This document shows, piece after piece, positions 57,321 through 64,000 of a stretch of DNA of 64,000 bases. The number at the start of each line of letters is the position of its first letter. Position 1 is the first letter of the stretch. The translations under genes and the position numbers were made by a program. A model generated the notes under the pieces. The model was not told the origin of the DNA. It ran no database searches and saw only the letters and a program-made list of their open reading frames with translations. The stretch is from Blastomyces gilchristii SLH14081. Taxonomy: Eukaryota > Ascomycota > Eurotiomycetes > Onygenales > Ajellomycetaceae. Location of the stretch: assembly GCF_000003855.2 (NCBI RefSeq), contig NW_003101681.1, positions 2,239,893 through 2,303,892 of the forward strand, read 5' to 3'.

Positions 57321-59295
57321 TGACAATGAATGTGATTCTTGTATCTACTGTGATTGATAATATGTATAATATAAAAGCCATGATAGACAGCAGTCTATAT
57401 CACTATGCAATGATAAAATCTTCAGTCATAAAATATTATAACCTTCAGTATATCTCTCTATCAAAACCCTGACTTCTTGCAGAATTTGATGATTCAAAGA
57501 ACATTTGTACCTGTTACATGATGAAGCTGATCATAGATGTGAGAGAACATCAATATAAAGATGCCTATGTATATAAAGTTGATAATCTTGATTATAATCT
57601 TATGTTAGAACTTATCTGACTATCTGAACAAGGCATCTTATTGAATGCTTAAAACAGAAGCTTGATATTCTCTAACAATGATAGAGTTCATGAAGATGAC
57701 ATTCACAAGATCATGAATCTGACACAGATCTCTATCAACATGTACAAAATACTCTGAAAAAGAAGTCATCATTAAGATCACTGACAGAGTCACTGATAAG
57801 TTCACTGACAGCAGAATTATGTATCAATCTATTCTATCAGTCTGGCTGATATTAAAAAGACTCTAGAAAAGTTATCTCATATTATTATAACAGATTCTTG
57901 TATAAAACTATCTTAATAATATCATGAATATCTAGATATCTTCTGATAAGATAATATTATAAACATACTCTTCTTATAAGGTTCTGAAGTGAATCATAGT
58001 ATTAAGTTAGAGAAAAAGAATGATAAGAACTCTGAACTGTTATAAGACTCTCTTTATAACATGTTCTGAGATGAACTTCTTCTTCTTTGAAAGACACTCA
58101 ATGATCTGTTAAATAAAGAATTTATATGTGTTAGCAACTCTTCTACTGCAGTTTCTATTCTCTTTGCAAAGAAATCAGATGAAGAACTTTAATTCTATAT
58201 GAACTACTGAGGTCTGAACAGATTGATAAAGAAAGATTAATATCTCTTATCTCTTATCAATGAAACTCTAGCACAGATCAGACAAGCTCAATGATTTATA
58301 AAACTAGATATTATCACTGCATTTCATAAGATTTGTATCACTTCAGAAGATGAATAGCTTACAGCAATTTAAACATATTATAATCTCTTTGAATGAATAG
58401 TCACACTTTTTGAACTGACTAATGCTCTCAGTATATTTCAGAAGTATGTCAACTGAGTACTCTGAGATTTTCTTGATGAGTTTGCATCTGCTTATCTAGA
58501 TAACATTCTCATCTTCACTGATAAATTCAGAAAAGAATATCAAGAATATGTGTGAAAGATATTACAACAGCTACAAGAAGCAGAACTACTGATAGATATT
58601 AACAAGTGTGATTTTAAAGTCAAGAGTATCAAGTATCTGGGTTTTATTATAGAAGCTGATAAGGAGATTTGAATGAATTCTGAGAAAGTCTTCATTATTC
58701 TTGAATAAGAAGCTTCACATACTGTGAAAGATGTATGAAGCTTCATCAGATTTGCTAACTTCTGTCAGTAATTTATATGAAACTTCTCAGATATTGTGAG
58801 ATTACTTACAGACCTCACTAAGAAAGACTCAGTATTTCAATGATCAGTGAATCTCAAAGCTGCATTTACACAGATGAAGAAGATGTTCATTAATATCTCT
58901 CTACTGATAACATTTAACTCTGATTATGAGACAGTTATTGAAGCTGATTTCTCTAGCTATATGACAGAAAAAGTGATATTGTAATATGATAATGAAGATA
59001 TTCTATGATCATGTGTCTTTATGTCTAAGAAACTGAGTCTCACTGAATGCAATTATAAGATCTATGACAAGAAACTTCTCACAATTATATACTGTTTAGA
59101 AGAATGAGATTCAGAACTCTGAAGTATCTCTGAATTTGAGATAGTTACAGATCATAAGAATCTCAAATACTTTATAACTATCTATAAACTTACTAAATAA
59201 CAGATACAATAATCTGAGTTCTTAAGCTGCTTTCATTTTACAATACACTATTATTCTGACAGTCAGAACTCAATAACAGATGCCCTCTCATAATG
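57321..59295 (+). pseudogene. G2-d pol (protease, RT, RNase H)
   Basis: The protease motif is near 57375 (AMIDSSLYHYAMI). RT is at about 58190-58850, with KLDIITAFHKICITSEDE, FELTNALSIFQKYVN and AYLDNILIFTDKF. RNase H is at about 58860-59295 ([43 protein letters not shown]). The frame is contiguous here, showing how G2-a looked before G1-b entered. Confidence 0.87.
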
Positions 59296-59790
59296 AGAGC
59301 AGAATATATTATTGAATGTAACAGATACTCACTGAATGAATCAAGAGCATCAGCTCTTAAATCTGAAGATACTAGTTAGTCAAGATAAAATAACTCACAG
59401 CACTATACATGCTTCTCTGACTAGAACTATCACTGATATCTCAACTTCTTCTGAACCTACATTAGATGAGCTATGATATACAGCAGCTTAAACTGATGAA
59501 CTTCTTCAAGCACTTACTGAAGCAGTATAATAAGAAGCATTCTGATTTTCTTCAGAATTATATGTAAGAACTGATATCTCAGAATGTTCAATTAATGATA
59601 ATAACACTCTGTGATTCTGCAAATGATGCTGAGTCTCTTACTTCAAACTCTTACACATCTGAATAATGCAAGAGATGCATGATTTGCATATAACTGATCA
59701 TTCAGACTGTGAATAACTGTATAGAATGATCTTTTAAGAGTTCTATTAATCTGAGATATTAAACAGTATCAGATGCTTTGTCTGAAACTG
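59296..59790 (+). pseudogene. G2-d pol, start of integrase (truncated)
   Basis: Spacer and integrase zinc-binding region matching G2-a 45666-46185, ending abruptly at tctgaaactg, where M-b begins. In G2-a the same place continues taatcactgttcttctg. Confidence 0.75.
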
Positions 59791-59957
59791 TGTGATTCAA
59801 AGATTGCTTAAGTCAGTGTATGATTACAGGCGTACGCCGGCTTCTTATATATTATATGCTAAATTAATTAGTGGCTGCTATGACCTCTTTACATTTGTAA
59901 GCAAGTTCAGAAGTGGCTGTGTTATTATCTGACAGTCATATGTTCTTCTGAATCACA
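59791..59957 (-). repeat. M-b 3' LTR
   Basis: 167 bp with complete inverted ends TGTGATTC...GAATCACA. The tract AAGAGAGAA on the minus strand follows directly at 59958-59966. Confidence 0.92.
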
Positions 59958-60398
59958 TTCTCTCTTATCAGATTCAGTTATACTCATGTGACTATAATAT
60001 CTGTTCTAGCTTCATGCGGATTAGCATGTTACTAGTGTTCACAATTATATGACTTATCTCTGATTCAGCTAGTGTTCTGTGTACACTCTTATAAAGAAAC
60101 TTTCACTATATTACACTACTTATTTACTAACTTTTCTCATTCTTCAATTATCTTCTTCATCATCATCATCATTGAATGTTATCATTATTTCATCTCAGAT
60201 TACTACTTCTTCTTCTATTCAATATCTTCTATCTGTTTATCTATTACATTGTACATGTTTCTGATAATAGTCTCTTATTCTCACAAGTGTCATTATAGTG
60301 CCTATACTGAGCAGTTTGTTAGCAGTAAGTGTAATGTGTTGTGAAACATATGTGATCAGAGCTTGTTTATCTTCTAATGATTGTCAGAATATATTATC

Positions 60399-62036
60399 AT
60401 GAATAACACATCTTCTTCATCTTCTTATATACTCTTGACTGTTTTTCTTCTCAGTGAGTTTCTGATTGTGTTTTCTGACATAATTTTGTGTGAACACAGA
60501 TGCTGATATGTTTGTTTTTATTTATATAGAATCTTCACACATTGACAGATCTGTATCTGCTGATGATAGTGAACTCAATGTTGAATCATTGATTGAGAAC
60601 TTGAAGAATGTGGTAATAAAGAAATTACTTATACTATATATAACTGAGTCTTCTATGTCTCTCTCTACTCTCTCTGTTTCTTTCTCTGCTACTCTCTCTT
60701 AATCTTCTACATCTGTCTCTGTGTCTGATTCTCCTGCTTCTGCTATCTCTGTTCCTGCAATTCTCACTTCTACTACTTCTGGTTTTATCATCTCTGCTTT
60801 TATTATCAGCTCTCCCTGTTTCAAGGAGATGTTGTATAGACTTAATGAATCATGTTTCTCAGTGTGTATACTCTCATTCTTCTTATCAACTCTCAGAATA
60901 ATTTATTATATAAAGACTGTATATAATACAACTATCTGAAGCTCAGTCACAGATGCTGATTATTATATTCATTTTAAATATTTATAATGAGATAATTATT
61001 CATTTATATCAGAGAATCATCTCTCTTCTTAACAGTATTGAGATTATAAGTCTTTTTCTTTTTCATCTTTTCTTTCTAACACTGATTTTTCTGTTCTTAG
61101 AAGAAATTATTATAAGTTTTACTGTGCATGAAGTTATGATATTCACAGATATCAAGAAACTTTTCATAACTGTAAAGTTCAATATTGTGAGAATATCTGC
61201 TTTAATGAATTTCTTCAAGATAATAGATTTATATCAGTCTATTCTCTAATATCTGTTATCTGACTTTGTGATACAGGTGAAAGATATCTGTGTTTTCAGA
61301 AACAGAAATACAGATATCATACTTTTTTACACCTGTGAGTGTGAGACTTGTATATCTTGTCTGAGAAATCATTATAAGAATGAACTGTTTACACACTGCA
61401 TTCTGCTTTCTACATTCTCTTATGTCTCTCTCTCTCTTTCTGAGAAGCCTCATGTATGTTGTAATTGTGTGTACAACTCTAAGACTAGTGAGTGTTCATT
61501 TAATAACTGTTCTCATCTCTGATTTTGCAGTTTTCATATGCTAATAATGATTCTTAATTACTCTGACATCAGAGATTATTCTAATTGAAGATGACAATGC
61601 TGCTGAGACTACTCTCTTTCACTCTTAAGCTTCTTCTACTACTTTCTCTTCCTCTTCTACAGAGAAGGTTGTGCACACACTGAGTTGTAAGTGTTTAGCT
61701 CTGAGTGACTTCTGCTATTATTCATTCAGTTCTGTATCTTCTTCTTCTTTCATTTCTTCTGTCTCTGCTTTTTCTACTCTGACTTCTGATTCTGCAGATT
61801 CTGTGCTCTTCTTCAATTTTTCTACACATACACATATGCATTTCTATATTGACATTCCAGTCAATCTTGTGATAAATGACATTAATGTTATACACAGAGC
61901 AGTAGAGGAATTGAAGATATGTACAGTATTATTATGAGAGTGACTTATGACTCTTGAATTTCTTATGAATCTCGAGTTTTGAGATTTTCTTTGTTTTTAG
62001 TGTTTTTCAGGTGATGTGATGTTGGAAATAGATTAA
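60399..62036 (+). pseudogene. Antisense, intron-bearing gene carried by M-b (unknown product)
   Basis: Homologue of the locus at 16211. ATG 60399 gives MNNTSSSSSYILLTVFLL. Intron-like gaps are at 60454-60529 (76 bp, GTGAGT...gctgatat...ATAG), 61046-61100 (55 bp, with CTAACACTG...TTAG), 61231-61276 (46 bp, 5' GT now AT) and 61488-61557 (70 bp, GTGAGT...GCTAATAA, 3' AG now AA). Exons hold DADMFVFIYIESSHIDRSV-like and serine-rich sequence, then SFTVHEVMIFTDIKKLF. A cysteine cluster follows (CECETCISCLRNHYKNELF, then HVCCNCVYNSKTSEC), and the last part is VNLVINDINVIHRAVEELK near 61858-61915. The cysteines suggest a zinc-binding protein, but I recognise no family. Splice-site loss and stops suggest it is inactive. 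Confidence 0.5.
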
Positions 62037-62560
62037 ATGTATGATGTATGAAAATGAATAAGATGTATATAATAATATTTGTCTTTTATAGCTGACTCTT
62101 ATAATTGATGATTAATTCATTATCTCTTTTCTTTTCTTACACTTTTTCTTTATCTGCTAGTCACTACTCTTATACAATCTCTATATAATACAGTATTCAG
62201 TGACTAGGTTCAGCAGCTTTCATCTTTTGTAATTCTATCTTATGCATTATACTACCTCTCTTCACTCACTTAAATCACTACAGTAAATAGCTCATTGAAA
62301 CTAATCTCATCTGATCTCTGAGAGTTCTCAGAACTTAAGATAACTTAATTTCATATATCTGTGAATGTTTCAGATAGTTCATTCTCTGTGATCTTTGTAA
62401 TTGAACTGATATAAACAGTTGAATTCAACTCTGAATTTCTTTTTCTTCTGCAATCTGACTCATGTGTAAGTCTGTTACTTTGAAACTGCTCTTTACTGTG
62501 TTGCACTCACTATCTGCAGTATATTATTATATAACTGACTACAGTCTCATCACTTATTGA
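62037..62560. other. M-b spacer, with the empty LINE-a target site
   Basis: Collinear with 17871-18338 plus 20421-20470. It contains actatctgcagt near 62510, the unoccupied form of the LINE-a target. No gene recognised. Confidence 0.6.
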
Positions 62561-62599
62561 AGTGTGATATTTATCTGATTTCTTCATTGCTTCTCATTC

Positions 62600-64000
62600 T
62601 TTTCTTATAATTATGAAAAGATTGAAATAAGTCAGATCATCTGATTTGTAAGTGTCTATGATATCTCTTACCTTATGAGACTTTTCAATTATAAGTCTCT
62701 TCTTTTTCAATACTGATAATAGTACTGTGAATAATTATAATCTACTCAGATCTTGTATCTTTACTTTCATAAGTCATGAATCATTTATTAAGTTATATAA
62801 GATCTGTCCCTCTGATTCTTTCAATGCATATGTTCTCAGAGAATGTGATTTGAGTATTTTATATGACTTAAAATATCTAGATTGAAACTTCTCAGAGCTC
62901 TCATTATATATGAGAACTTATATTCTCATCTTGAGACTCAATTTCTTAACTAGTGAGTCTTGTATTCTTTTTGATTGAATTGCTTAGTTCAGGAGTAACT
63001 TGTTAGCTTTTGTATGTGTGTGACTGATCTCTTTCAATCTTGATTCTGTGTCTGTGACTATTGTGTCTGCAACTGCTACTGCTGCATCTGTAACTACTGT
63101 TCTCTTTCTCATCTTTTTCAAAGCATTCTCCAGAATGCGCGGATGCAATCCATACAATAGATAGAATGATGAATGCTTGAAGACTGTATGCTGCTGAATT
63201 CATGTGACTAATAGCACCTGACTGAGATATTTATCTCATAATCTCATAGACTTGCTCACTAGATATTTCATCAGCATGTTACTCAAGATTTCATTCAAGT
63301 GTTTTACTTTTCTATTTATCTGTGAGTGATATAATATTGTTCTATGATGTCTTATCTATAACTGGCTTATGAAATGTCTCACTACTTCTTCTATGAGATT
63401 CACACTGTTATCAGTCAGAATCTCATATGACATTTCATAGTTAATATAGATCTTATCATGTAGAAACTTTGCTATTATCTTCTCTATTGTCTCTGAAACT
63501 GCTTTTGCAACTGGCCAGTCAGTAGCATAATCAATAGCAGTGATTATTCATCAATTTTCATTTAATGTTTGCAGTAATATGTCTATGAGATTCATCTCTC
63601 ATCATTTAAATAATTGTATTGTATACTTCATCTGATGTTGTACTTTCTCATGTTCTAATTCTTTCTTAGATTCTTTCATGACCTGGCAATTCAGACACTT
63701 GTGAGTGTAGATCTGAATATCCTCAGTCATGCTTGACCAGTATACTCTTGATTTGAGTATGCTTATGAGTTCAGAGCTTTCTAAGTGACTGAATTTCTTG
63801 TGCATGCAAGTCATCAAGTTATGTCTAAATGAAGATTCTAGATAGAGAGCTTTCACATATTCTAGATTATGATAAAGCATAACATCATTTTTCAATTTTC
63901 TCAGCTTAAAGTTTGAAAGCATCTCTTCTACTACTCTCACAAGATACTTGTTATCTGACATCTTATCATTCTTCAAGTGAGAGATCATAATGTTCACTCA
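62600..64000 (-). pseudogene. M-b pol 3' part (integrase), truncated by the window
   Basis: Minus-strand integrase. The zinc finger region is within an open frame of 131 codons (63602-63997) with CMHKKFSHLESSELISILKS followed by CLNCQ, a complete H-x4-H...C-x2-C array; the matching frame in M-a is broken. The catalytic core is at about 63230-63500. The C-terminal part, from about 63200 down, is basic and poorly conserved. RNase H and RT lie beyond the window. Confidence 0.85.

Larger units (their letters stand above)
55545..59790 (+). mobile_element. G2-d: Ty3/gypsy element, 3' end cut by M-b
   Basis: The 5' LTR at 55545-55847 (303 bp) starts tgtggcgggctgcgcccgat and keeps CpG over much of its length. 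The body is collinear with G2-a without the G1 interruption and stops in the integrase at 59790, where the M-b LTR begins. It is inserted in G1-c after GATAG. Confidence 0.9.
59791..64000 (-). mobile_element. M-b: second minus-strand M element, runs off the window
   Basis: Begins with its 3' LTR and polypurine tract, then the antisense locus and the integrase end. It is collinear with M-a but free of the G1 and LINE insertions, so it gives the uninterrupted order. It is inserted in the G2-d integrase. Confidence 0.9.

Overview
The window looks like a heterochromatic, AT-rich repeat block from a filamentous ascomycete (Pezizomycotina-like; I cannot name the genus). I found no intact single-copy host gene. 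Nearly everything is a transposable element shot through with C-to-T / G-to-A changes of the repeat-induced point mutation (RIP) type: old tryptophan codons read TGA, and old glutamine codons read TAA or TAG. CpG, CpC and GpG are almost absent, while CpA/TpG and CpT remain common, so the favoured context differs from classic Neurospora RIP (CpA to TpA).

Layout. 1-3453: 3' part of a chromovirus (G3: integrase plus chromodomain on +, an unknown downstream frame, probable 3' LTR). 3454-7513: Ty1/copia remnant on the minus strand, hit twice by a 506-bp terminal-inverted-repeat element (MITE copies 1 and 2, 8-bp target duplications). 7514-7782: left end of a related inverted-repeat element. 7783-33577: a minus-strand Ty3/gypsy element (M-a) with 167-bp LTRs. 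It has been opened by three later insertions: a full chromovirus G1-a (8388-16202), a 5'-truncated Tad/I-type LINE (LINE-a, 18339-20408) and a full-length LINE (LINE-b, 25806-33445). Without these, M is about 8.2 kb. 34110-48152: a Ty3/gypsy element G2-a with 308-bp LTRs, opened by chromovirus G1-b (37393-45199) and MITE copy 3 (47208-47713). 48556-49327: a minus-strand LINE end. 49328-59790: further G2 copies (b, c, d), with a G1-c fragment and MITE copy 4 inserted among them. 59791-64000: a second M element (M-b), running off the window.

The nests close cleanly. LTR lengths match within elements, target duplications match at almost every insertion (5 bp for G1 and G2, 8 bp for the MITE, 12 and 14 bp for LINEs), and reading frames resume across them. 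This gives a relative order: copia, M, G2 and G3 lie outermost, while G1, the LINEs and the MITEs are inserted into them. M-b in turn interrupts G2-d, which interrupts G1-c, which interrupts G2-c, which interrupts G2-b.

The most unusual feature is in M. Between the end of pol and the 3' LTR, both copies carry about 2.5 kb holding a frame on the opposite strand to gag-pol. It has several intron-like interruptions (GT...branch...AG), equal in length in both copies for three of four. This looks like a spliced, cysteine- and serine-rich gene carried antisense inside an LTR retrotransposon; antisense is the orientation in which introns survive passage through the element's genomic RNA. I do not recognise the protein. 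Other points of note are paired hairpins at the LINE 3' end, a LINE 5' region spared from mutation, and an unexplained frame open on both strands downstream of pol in G1.
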